A DNA stretch of 64,000 nt from a bacterium (GTDB lineage Bacteria; Verrucomicrobiota; Verrucomicrobiia; Limisphaerales; J093): the NCBI GenBank assembly GCA_021780105.1, contig JAJXZJ010000024.1:1-64000 (forward strand). Direction: 5' to 3'. Of the stretch, positions 56,985 through 64,000 are shown piece by piece. The notes beneath the pieces are model-generated. The model was not told where the DNA came from, ran no database searches, and was given only the letters and a program-made list of their open reading frames with translations. A program made the translations under genes and the position numbers. Within the stretch, counting starts at the first letter, position 1; each line of letters begins with the position of its first letter.

Positions 56985-57263
56985 TAGGCCGGCAAGAAGG
57001 CGGGTTTCCGGACGGTGAAGCCTTGTTTGCATCCGCTGCTGGCGGTGATTGCGGAAGTGCGTCTGGTGGCGCAACGGTGGTTGCGCCCGGGCAACAGTTT
57101 CTGCGGCGGCAACGTCATCGCGTTCTTTCTGGACCTGTGGGAGAACTTGCCGCGGCAGGTTCGACTGCGTGGTGTGCGGGCCGATGCGGGCTTTCGCCTG
57201 CCGGAACTGTTGGATTTATGGGAACGACTACGCTTGCCCTATGTGGTGGTGGCGCAATTAAAG
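56985..57263 (+). pseudogene. transposase fragment, IS1380/IS4-like DDE type
   Basis: The peptide AGFRTVKPCLHPLLAVIAEVRLVAQRWLRPGNSFCGGNVIAFFLDLWENLP, then VRADAGFRLPELLDLWERLRLPYVVVAQL, resembles the middle part of an IS1380/DDE_Tnp_1 transposase, including one catalytic Asp in RADAGF. Both ends are missing, so it is a relic. Similarity stops at about 57262, where the stop codon of the BY-kinase gene begins. No terminal inverted repeats were found. It may mark a rearrangement next to atpD. Confidence 0.65.
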
Positions 57264-59423
57264 TCAGACCTTCGTTTCCTTTGCCCCGACCCCGGTCGGA
57301 TTCGCATCCCGATTGTGGTAGTAATTAGAGTAATAGCGATTTTGGTAGTAATAATAGGAATAGTAGTAAGAATCGCGACCTTCAAAATCAATATCATTGA
57401 GCAGGACGCCGCACACATAGACCCCCGCGTCCTGAATACGCTGGATGCTTTTGCGGGCATGCTCCCGGCGCACCTTGTTGAATTTTCCAATGAAGACAAC
57501 TCCGTCCGCCATTGCAGACAACACCAGCGGATCGCTGACCGCCGAGACCGGCGGACAGTCCACGATCACGCGGTCGTAACGCTTGCTGACTGACTGCATG
57601 AATTGCACCATCCGCCGTGAGCCGATCAGTTCTGAAGGTTGCGTCGGGGTTTCACCACAGCAAACGACTTCGAGATTAGGCACTTCCGTGGTGCTCACCA
57701 ATTCTTCCACGTCACTGGTCTTCTCAATCAGGTACGCAGCCAGGCCGAGCGGACTGTGCAGTTGAAACGCCTTTTGGACCGTTGGGCGTCGGAGATCCGC
57801 ATCAATGAGCAACGTTTTAAGTCCGGTCTGCGCAATGACAATGGCCAGGTTCGACGCCACCAAAGATTTTCCTTCACTTGGTATTGTGCTGGTGACGGTC
57901 AGAACCTTTAGTTTCTCACTGCGGGCGCCAAGCGAAATGGCGGCGCGCACGGTCCGAAAACTCTCCGCAGCGTTCGACTGGGGATGCAGGTGTGACTGCA
58001 GGTAGCGTTCCACGACGCTGTTGGATTTGATGTTGGGTATATAACCCAGAAATGGGAGCCGGAGATAGGTTTCGACGTCATCCTGACTTTTGATCGAGTC
58101 ATCCAGATAGTTGACAAACAAGGCCAGGCCAATGGCCAAAGCAAATGCCCCGAAGCACCCCGCCGCCAACGTCAACGGAATATTCGGCTTCGCTGGCCGA
58201 ATCGGCACCGCCGCCGGATCCACGACCCTGATATTGTCGCCTGGATCCTTCTGCACAACATCAATCTCCTTCATTTTGCTGAGAACAAGATTATATAAGG
58301 CTGTGCTGGTTTCTTCCTGCCTTTTCAACACGTCATAACGCGTTCTTGCCTCCAGCCAATCCATTTGCCGGCTACGCCATTCTTTGACAACCGCGGCCAC
58401 ATTTTTCTCCTGAGCCTTTGCGAGCGACGCTTCCGACTTGAGCGTTTCCACGACCTGATTAGCTGCGTCAGTGATTGATTTCCTGGCTTCGTCAATTCGC
58501 GAGTTCATTTGCACCACCATCGGGTGGCGCCTCCCATATTTCTTTAGCAGACCGGCCAACTCGTTCTCCAAGCCCGACAGTTGGGCCTGTAACTGCTTTA
58601 CTTGCGGATCGTTCGCAATATTGGGAAACGTTTCCAAGGATTTGCCGGCTTTAACATGAGCCTCCAATTGGTCAACTACCGTTTGCGCCGCCTCGGCCCT
58701 GCTCTTGGCGTCGGCATCCGTAGCCTCGGCCCTGCTTAAATTCTCTGCGATGAAATTGTTTTGCTGGCTGTCCAGGGAGACGTAGTTCTTCTCTTTCCGA
58801 TAAGCCTGTAAATTTTCCTCGGCCGTGGACACATCGTGCTCCAATTGATCGGCCTGCCCTTTTAGCACGTGCAGCATATTCATGCTGCGAAATTGTCGCT
58901 GATTAGAATTCCACGCGATAAACTCATTGGCCAGCGTGTTGGCGATGGCGGCCGCCGTTTTGGGGTTGGTATGGTCAACTTCGATGTCCACCAAGCGCGT
59001 CATGCGTACTGGCGAAATGGTGATATCATTCGCGACGGCCTTGACGACGTCCAAGTTTTTGTAGTAGCGGGGATCGTCGTTCAACCGCTCCCTTTTGATG
59101 ACAGTTTCAATGAGCGTCCTGGTAACGATGTTCTTATACTGAGTTTGCAGGTAGTCTGGGTCAGGCCCCAAGCTCATCGCGAGGCCTTGTTGCAGGTTTA
59201 GCGAACCGTCCGACTCACGATCAATCTGCAAGCGCGTCACCGCTTCATAGACTCTTGGTGCTTTGTAAAGGTAAGCCAGTGCGGCAGCCAGAACAATCAC
59301 CATCGTAAAGATGACCAGCCACCGACGCTCCAAAAGGACATGCCAGTAGTGTTTGAGGTTCAAATTGGGCATTGAACCTTCGGCGGCTGTTTCCATCAGC
59401 GAATTCTGTGATGAATAGTCCAT
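57264..59423 (-). CDS. Wzc-like polysaccharide copolymerase/BY-kinase
   Basis: 719-residue inner-membrane protein. An N-terminal Wzz domain has membrane segments near 35-53 and 420-445 and a long periplasmic coiled coil. A cytoplasmic tyrosine-kinase domain follows, with Walker A in STIPSEGKSLVASN, Walker A' in LLIDADLRRP and Walker B in VIVDCPPVS. The C-terminal cluster holds 11 tyrosines in YYYSYYYYQNRYYSNYY, the autophosphorylation tail that controls polymer length and export. It is last in an operon with the exporter and outer-membrane barrel. Confidence 0.92.
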   Translation of the reverse strand: MDYSSQNSLMETAAEGSMPNLNLKHYWHVLLERRWLVIFTMVIVLAAALAYLYKAPRVYEAVTRLQIDRESDGSLNLQQGLAMSLGPDPDYLQTQYKNIVTRTLIETVIKRERLNDDPRYYKNLDVVKAVANDITISPVRMTRLVDIEVDHTNPKTAAAIANTLANEFIAWNSNQRQFRSMNMLHVLKGQADQLEHDVSTAEENLQAYRKEKNYVSLDSQQNNFIAENLSRAEATDADAKSRAEAAQTVVDQLEAHVKAGKSLETFPNIANDPQVKQLQAQLSGLENELAGLLKKYGRRHPMVVQMNSRIDEARKSITDAANQVVETLKSEASLAKAQEKNVAAVVKEWRSRQMDWLEARTRYDVLKRQEETSTALYNLVLSKMKEIDVVQKDPGDNIRVVDPAAVPIRPAKPNIPLTLAAGCFGAFALAIGLALFVNYLDDSIKSQDDVETYLRLPFLGYIPNIKSNSVVERYLQSHLHPQSNAAESFRTVRAAISLGARSEKLKVLTVTSTIPSEGKSLVASNLAIVIAQTGLKTLLIDADLRRPTVQKAFQLHSPLGLAAYLIEKTSDVEELVSTTEVPNLEVVCCGETPTQPSELIGSRRMVQFMQSVSKRYDRVIVDCPPVSAVSDPLVLSAMADGVVFIGKFNKVRREHARKSIQRIQDAGVYVCGVLLNDIDFEGRDSYYYSYYYYQNRYYSNYYHNRDANPTGVGAKETKV

Positions 59424-59427
59424 AAGA

Positions 59428-60030
59428 TTACAGCGCTGATTCTTTCACTTCGATGATATCACCCGATTGCACCCAGATTTTTTTTGCCGGATCGTTTTCC
59501 TTTTTGAGTTTATCCAACGGGATCGACTTTGTCACTCCATTGTGGGTGTATTCGACCTTGCTCTTCGCCAGGCGCGTGGTGCCGCCAGCAAAGGCAATGA
59601 CATCCATAATATCCATGGGCTTGTCGCCGGGAAGCTGAACTGGACCAGGACGGTTCACCTGGCCAATCACACGCACGTAATCCTGCCGGTATTCCTTGAC
59701 GGTGACAATTACCTGAGGATCAACAAAAAATTCCTTTTGGATCAAAAGTTGCCGGATTCGATCGCGGAGTTCGTCGGTGGTCAGTCCCTTCGCCTCCACC
59801 GTCTCAACATAGGGAAACTGGATGAAGCCGCTGGCAGAAACCCGGTAATCGGGTTGGAGGCCTGCTTCCCCAGTAATCGTGATCTCCAGCAAGTCGTTGG
59901 GCGCAATCTTTCGATCAGTTGCCGCCAGCCCATTAGTCGACGCCTGATTCTGCGCCGTTAACGGGCCACAGCAAAACCACAGGAGCACAATGGCCGTTAC
60001 CGCTCCTTTCATTGTTTTTAGAGAAATCAT
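59428..60030 (-). CDS. polysaccharide export protein (Wza-like, Poly_export/SLBB)
   Basis: 200-residue exported protein. A signal peptide (VTAIVLLWFCCGPLTAQ) is followed by the Poly_export domain (IAPNDLLEITITGEAGLQPDYRVSASGFIQFPYVETVEAKGLTTDELRDRI) and an SLBB-type segment (YVRVIGQVNRPGPVQLPGDKPMDIMDVIAFAGG). It is shorter than Wza and may form part of the outer-membrane channel together with the barrel encoded 5 bases upstream. The BY-kinase gene follows by 4 bases. Confidence 0.9.
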   Translation of the reverse strand: MISLKTMKGAVTAIVLLWFCCGPLTAQNQASTNGLAATDRKIAPNDLLEITITGEAGLQPDYRVSASGFIQFPYVETVEAKGLTTDELRDRIRQLLIQKEFFVDPQVIVTVKEYRQDYVRVIGQVNRPGPVQLPGDKPMDIMDVIAFAGGTTRLAKSKVEYTHNGVTKSIPLDKLKKENDPAKKIWVQSGDIIEVKESAL

Positions 60031-60035
60031 ATCTG

Positions 60036-61298
60036 CTAGTAACCGATGGTTATGTTCATTGTTACCATGTTGATGTCGTAACCGTAGTTAGATCCGGAAC
60101 TCAACTTTGAGTATTGGTAGGCGGCCCCGGCTGCGGCCCACGACACAATCTGGTAATTGGCATTCAAGCCCACGGTGAAGTAGTCTGAACTATAAGTGGG
60201 AACGGTTGATCCCTGAACGCGATCATAGCTATTAATCGCATAGCTGCCTGTCAGGCTCAGCCGAACAGGGTGGCGTGCGCCCATTGTCGCTGTCAGTGTC
60301 GCGTTCAGTGAATCCGAAGTGTAGGGCGCTATCGAGCCTCCACCATACGTTATATATACAGGCAATCCAATTTGTCTTGTATAACCCAACGTGGCGTTCA
60401 GTTTTTCACTGAACTGCTCTGTCATGGAAACGGAAGCAACAGGCCCTTCGGAAGAAACTGTTGACTCAAAGGTGTTGTCGTAACCAACCTTGGCTGTTCC
60501 GCTTAATTTGCTGGTGAAGTTGCCTCGCACACCCAAATACCCACCAATGCTTGTGAAGTAGGCGGGCTTTGGAAAATAAGAAATCGTCGGATCGGATGCC
60601 GATTGGCCATAGTAGGCTTCGCCAAAGATGCCAACTTTTTCCCGCGGTTTGTACTCAAAGCCCCAATACCCTTTCCACTGGTTGTTGTTGTAGAGTGTGC
60701 CCAAATTAGGAAGCAAAACCTCCTTAAGAAACTCAGTGGCTTGGTAAGTGCCCTCCACGTAGGTGGAGACTTTCTCGGTCAAATCATAGGTAACAGTCCC
60801 GTTAGCAGTTGGCAATATTCGGCTTAGATTCTGCAGGGCAACGCCGTAATAACCATTCGCATAGGCTTCCAGTCCTCCATAAATACTATCGAGAAGTTGA
60901 AATCCGGCGGCGCCTTCCACCCGAAGGCGCGCCGCGTGATAGAATCCGTTTAAACTCACGTCATGATCCGTTGCGTTGTAAACCGGGTTTTTGGCGTAAA
61001 GGATCCCGGAAAACGCGTAATTCAAATCAACGTTATAATCCGCATCGGGTTTCCCCAAACGTGCATCCAAACTGGGCGTAAGGATGGTTAAGAAGTCGTC
61101 CTGCTTGTTGTTAGAGTAAAAGACATTGTCGTTGTATTGCTCGGCCATCTGAAAACGCGGGTGCAGGACAACCGGGCCGGCACTTATCGCAAGGATGTCT
61201 CGCGGCTCAAGGGCGAAACAGGAAGATCCAGAGCTTAGGACCATAACCACCCATGCGAGAGATCGCAATGAATCTGGCTTAGGCTGTTTTGTCAGCAT
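60036..61298 (-). CDS. outer membrane beta-barrel protein of the export operon
   Basis: 420-residue protein with a signal peptide ending about SSCFA-LEP. Many alternating hydrophobic/polar strands, for example QMAEQYNDNVFYSN, and a final strand NMVTMNITIGY ending in an aromatic residue follow, as BamA substrates require. It resembles the EpsL-type or beta-barrel porin family found in exopolysaccharide loci. It is first in the operon with the exporter and BY-kinase. Base composition is lower in G+C than the flanking housekeeping genes. Confidence 0.78.
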   Translation of the reverse strand: MLTKQPKPDSLRSLAWVVMVLSSGSSCFALEPRDILAISAGPVVLHPRFQMAEQYNDNVFYSNNKQDDFLTILTPSLDARLGKPDADYNVDLNYAFSGILYAKNPVYNATDHDVSLNGFYHAARLRVEGAAGFQLLDSIYGGLEAYANGYYGVALQNLSRILPTANGTVTYDLTEKVSTYVEGTYQATEFLKEVLLPNLGTLYNNNQWKGYWGFEYKPREKVGIFGEAYYGQSASDPTISYFPKPAYFTSIGGYLGVRGNFTSKLSGTAKVGYDNTFESTVSSEGPVASVSMTEQFSEKLNATLGYTRQIGLPVYITYGGGSIAPYTSDSLNATLTATMGARHPVRLSLTGSYAINSYDRVQGSTVPTYSSDYFTVGLNANYQIVSWAAAGAAYQYSKLSSGSNYGYDINMVTMNITIGY

Positions 61299-61643
61299 TT
61301 CAGTTGGCCGTTTGCACGTTTGATTATGGACTCATGGTTGGATGCATCGCGAATTCGTTCGTTCATTTTTCTGAAGCCCTTCGCGATTCAAAAAAAACAC
61401 ACCAGATTCATGGTAGCTATAATTGCTCAACACGACATTATGGACCTGGCACGTCTGCGAATTCACACTTGCCGCAGGCATCTCAGTTGCACTGAAGTGC
61501 ATGCATTCAACACGTCCAAGGTTCACCACGGGTTGATTTTCTTCAAGCCACATTTCAGAATGTGTCCATCGAATATCAATTGCGAATCAGGAAATTTGAC
61601 CACAGATCACTCGTTTGGTTGTTACCTGTTTAAGATTTGCGGC
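61299..61643. other. intergenic region upstream of the export operon
   Basis: This 345-base A+T-richer stretch must hold the export-operon promoter on the minus strand and the tail of the gltX transcript. Open frames across it have no recognisable features. A run of eight A (about 61390-61397) lies near the operon start. I could not assign a sigma-70 or sigma-54 promoter with confidence. Confidence 0.4.
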
Positions 61644-62993
61644 TTAATTTGGTATCGTGGCTATGGCGCGATCTAAGCGCTGAAGTACACGGTCGCGACC
61701 GAGAACCTGCATCAAGTGGTAAAGGCTTGGTCCGCTTGATGTTCCAGTACAGGCAAGGCGTGTAGGATGCACCAAAGCGCCGGCCTTGACACCCAGTTCA
61801 GCGGCGGCACCCTTGAGACAAGTTTCCAAGGAAGCCGCACCGAAATCGCCCAACTTGTCCAACGCATCACGGAGCTTGATCAATCGGTGACGATTTTCGA
61901 CAGTAAAATCCTTCTCAGCCGCTGCGCGCTCGTAATCGCCGACTTCACTGAAGTAGAAGCCGGCGTAGCCGGGCAGTTCGGAAAACGTCTTGAGCTTGCC
62001 TTTGCAGGTGTCAATCGCTGCTTTGACGTAATCGAGCGGGAACTGGTTGGTGTCAATGCCGGCCTTGGCCAGCGTGTGAACGCAAAGTTCGTGGAACCGG
62101 TCGTCACCCAAAGCACGGAGATACTCGCCATTCATCCACTCAAGCTTGGTCATGTCGAACCGCGCGTTGTGGCGCAGCACCTGCGGAAGGTCAAATCGCT
62201 CAATGATTTCCGCTATGGGAATGATTTCGCGATTGTCTTTGGGCGACCAGCCGAGAAGGCACAAGTAGTTCACGACGGCCTCGGGTGCGTAGCCTTCGTC
62301 AAGATACGTCGTCAACGAGGCCCCGATGTCACGCTTGCTCATTTTGGTGCCATCCGCGTTCAAAATGAGCGGGATATGTGCATATTTGGGCGGATGCACG
62401 CCGAAGGCGCGAAAGAGGGCAATGTGCTTGGCGGTGTTGGACAAATGATCTTCACCACGAATGACATGCGTAACGTCCATTTCCAAGTCGTCCACGACAT
62501 TGACGAAATGGAAAACCGGCTGACCGTCCGAACGAATAATAACGAAGTCAGGATCTTGCGCCTCACGGTCAGTTAGCTCGCGGCGAACGTCACCGACAAT
62601 GAGATCAGGGATGACAATCGCCTCCCGCAGCATGCGAAATTTGACCGCTCCCTCGTGCTCGTACGCGAGGTTGCGAGAGAGAAGCGCCTCGACACGCCGC
62701 TGATAAACCTCGCTGCGTTGCGACTGATAGTAAGGCCCCCGCTCGCCTTTGCAGGGACCGGTGGCATCCGCGGTCAGCGGTCCTTCGTCCCAAGACAAAC
62801 CCAACCAACGCAGACCTTTAAGAATGACATCCACAGCCTCCTGCGTGTTCCTGGCGGCGTCAGTATCTTCAATGCGCAGGATCAACCGTCCGCCCGTGTG
62901 CCGGGCATAGAGCCAGTTGAAAAGTGCGGTGCGAGCTCCACCGATATGCAGAAACCCTGTGGGGCTGGGCGCAAAGCGAACACGAACGCTCAT
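61644..62993 (-). CDS. gltX: glutamate--tRNA ligase
   Basis: Class I synthetase of 449 residues. The HIGH-type motif is FAPSPTGFLHIGGARTALFN at about 8-27 and KMSKR is at 217-221. FHFVNVVDDLEMDVTHVIRGEDHLSNT links the two halves of the catalytic core. The C-terminal anticodon-binding helices are present (YAGFYFSEVGDYERAAAEKDFTVENR). It is slightly shorter than typical GltX. Discriminating and non-discriminating forms cannot be separated here. Confidence 0.95.
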   Translation of the reverse strand: MSVRVRFAPSPTGFLHIGGARTALFNWLYARHTGGRLILRIEDTDAARNTQEAVDVILKGLRWLGLSWDEGPLTADATGPCKGERGPYYQSQRSEVYQRRVEALLSRNLAYEHEGAVKFRMLREAIVIPDLIVGDVRRELTDREAQDPDFVIIRSDGQPVFHFVNVVDDLEMDVTHVIRGEDHLSNTAKHIALFRAFGVHPPKYAHIPLILNADGTKMSKRDIGASLTTYLDEGYAPEAVVNYLCLLGWSPKDNREIIPIAEIIERFDLPQVLRHNARFDMTKLEWMNGEYLRALGDDRFHELCVHTLAKAGIDTNQFPLDYVKAAIDTCKGKLKTFSELPGYAGFYFSEVGDYERAAAEKDFTVENRHRLIKLRDALDKLGDFGAASLETCLKGAAAELGVKAGALVHPTRLACTGTSSGPSLYHLMQVLGRDRVLQRLDRAIATIPN

Positions 62994-63065
62994 GACATCA
63001 AAGACGATTCTCTATCAAGCCACGCAAGGTTACGCCCGTGATCGGGGGGCTGGCAAGTCCGGTGG

Positions 63066-63126
63066 AACGAAGAAAAATCGGCGGGTTTTGGGATGACACA
63101 CGGTATTACATCGCCAAAACCCGCCG
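63066..63126 (-). terminator. inverted repeat and T-run, minus-strand terminator
   Basis: CGGCGGGTTTTG (63079-63090) and CAAAACCCGCCG (63115-63126) are perfect 12-base complements around a 24-base spacer. On the minus strand the stem is followed by ATTTTTCTTC. This fits a terminator for the secreted-protein gene that ends at 63326, separating it from gltX. The rest of 62994-63325 shows no gene. Confidence 0.65.
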
Positions 63127-63325
63127 CCCGCTTCTCCTTCCCAAGAAGGAGTCGCAAATCTACAGTTCCTGCCGCCTGCGTCGTCCTTGGGTGCCAAGGA
63201 TTGTTCGGGCTGCTGCGCTGATAAAGACGACATCCGCCGGAACTTGTCAAGCCCCGAACCGCAACAATTTACCAAGCATGTCACATGCCAGAAAGCATCT
63301 CCCGCGCCGAGGAACAAACTCACAC

Positions 63326-64000
63326 TTAGTTGCCCACAATGCGATAAACGCCAACCGCTCCGCTCCCACGAAAAATCGCCGGCGAGGTCAGATTCGTGGA
63401 CATGTTCAGCCACTGAGTGTCGTTAAGATTGGCTTTGTTCTGGACAACGAAGGGGGAATTGCCACCCGTCCATGACAAGAAAACATTGCCGCCGGTACCC
63501 ACGACAATGCTCGTGATCCGGAGATCGCCGGTTGGCTGACTGGAAACCGCCACCGGCGCCGCAAATGGACTGGTGAATACTACGGCGTTGGTATCCGCAG
63601 GCTGACCCTGCGAGTAATTCGCCGTGATGGTCAGCATTGTGGCACCCTTCAAGTCCACCCCAGTCAGATCGAAGTCGAAGTCGCCAGGATTGGAATTTCT
63701 ATCTTGGGCCGAATTCTCCACGAATGTGGCCAGCCAGGTGCGACCTTGGATAAAACCGTCTGGCAACGCAGGGATTTGCGCCGCCGCGCCGTTGGTCATG
63801 CCGATGCTGTCCACCGCGTAAAGATCAATGAACGTCGTGGACCACATGTTCGTGTCAGCCACCGGCACATGGCCGACCAATCGCGTCGCAGTCGTGTTGG
63901 TTGCCAGCACAGGCACAACCCCTTGGGTCGAATCCAAGAGCGCCGCGGCGTAAAGATTGGTCAGGTAGGCGCCCGCCACTCCGCCGTAGGGCTTGCTGGG
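63326..64000 (-). CDS. C-terminal part of a secreted or surface protein (partial)
   Basis: The frame stays open to the window edge, so only the last 224 residues are seen. The visible part is Ala-, Asn- and Thr-rich, with beta-type segments such as DFDFDLTGVDLKGATMLTITANYS. A terminal domain ITSIVVGTGGNVFLSWTGGNSPFVVQNKANLNDTQWLNM is like the end domains of many verrucomicrobial exported proteins. Function is unknown. A possible terminator lies about 200 bases downstream. Confidence 0.7.
   Translation of the reverse strand, partial: PSKPYGGVAGAYLTNLYAAALLDSTQGVVPVLATNTTATRLVGHVPVADTNMWSTTFIDLYAVDSIGMTNGAAAQIPALPDGFIQGRTWLATFVENSAQDRNSNPGDFDFDLTGVDLKGATMLTITANYSQGQPADTNAVVFTSPFAAPVAVSSQPTGDLRITSIVVGTGGNVFLSWTGGNSPFVVQNKANLNDTQWLNMSTNLTSPAIFRGSGAVGVYRIVGN

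Noticed and set aside
56985-57263. An intact insertion sequence next to atpD
   Set aside because: Only an internal transposase part is left, without start, end or terminal inverted repeats, so it is listed as a relic.
61430-61470. A TGGCACG-like word resembling a sigma-54 -24 element near the export operon
   Set aside because: It points away from the operon, and the -12 TTGC part is not present at the right spacing.

Overview
This window looks like a chromosomal segment of a Gram-negative, GC-rich bacterium, most likely a verrucomicrobial lineage (Limisphaerales/Pedosphaerales type). That placement is an inference. It rests on a full LPS toolkit (Kdo transferase, lipid A kinase and acyltransferase, heptose and CMP-Kdo synthesis), BamA/OmpH, a heme-motif VCBS/FG-GAP protein, a secreted ThuA-domain protein, a four-helix-bundle (S23) gene, and palindromic repeats inside coding genes. 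No rRNA, tRNA or CRISPR array was seen.

Layout. 1-5.2 kb: lipA, cutA-mnmA, a WalJ-like beta-lactamase-fold hydrolase, yaeQ and an L,D-transpeptidase. 5.3-7.7 kb: a RodZ-like membrane HTH protein, two tandem unrecognised paralogs and a multispanning membrane protein. 7.7-13.6 kb: envelope genes waaA, then (after aguA) lpxK-lpxL-waaF. 13.6-15.3 kb: an exported VCBS protein. 15.3-17.5 kb: an accessory island with a frameshifted hicA, hicB, two tiny ORFs, and a visibly A+T-richer two-gene cassette (DUF6932-like protein plus an unknown coiled-coil partner). 17.5-21.4 kb: purL and purF. 21.4-26 kb, minus strand: hldA-gmhB, then kdsB-S23 protein-pyrG. 26-30.5 kb: thiG, an alpha/beta hydrolase and two aminotransferases.

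30.7-42.3 kb: typA/bipA, prs, then rplY(ctc)-pth-rpsF-ssb-rplI closed by a strong terminator, then dnaB-bamA-ompH closed by a second terminator, and a SirB1-like protein. rpsR is absent from its usual place between ssb and rplI. 42.4-50.2 kb: a DinG-like helicase, cimA, a ThuA-domain protein and valS. 50.2-54.8 kb: an M20 peptidase, a GT4 glycosyltransferase, a flippase and a GT2 glycosyltransferase. 54.8-56.7 kb: atpD-atpC without the other F-ATPase genes. 57.0-57.26 kb: a transposase remnant. 57.3-61.3 kb: a polysaccharide export operon (outer-membrane barrel, Wza-like exporter, BY-kinase with a tyrosine-rich tail). 61.6-63.0 kb: gltX. The window ends inside a secreted protein gene.

The most notable observations are palindromic repeats carried in frame inside purL (two sites), valS and probably dinG, so that the enzymes appear to carry repeat-encoded peptides; an A+T-rich divergent patch in valS; a one-base lesion in hicA that removes its normal stop; and the unexplained two-gene cassette at 16.0-17.45 kb.
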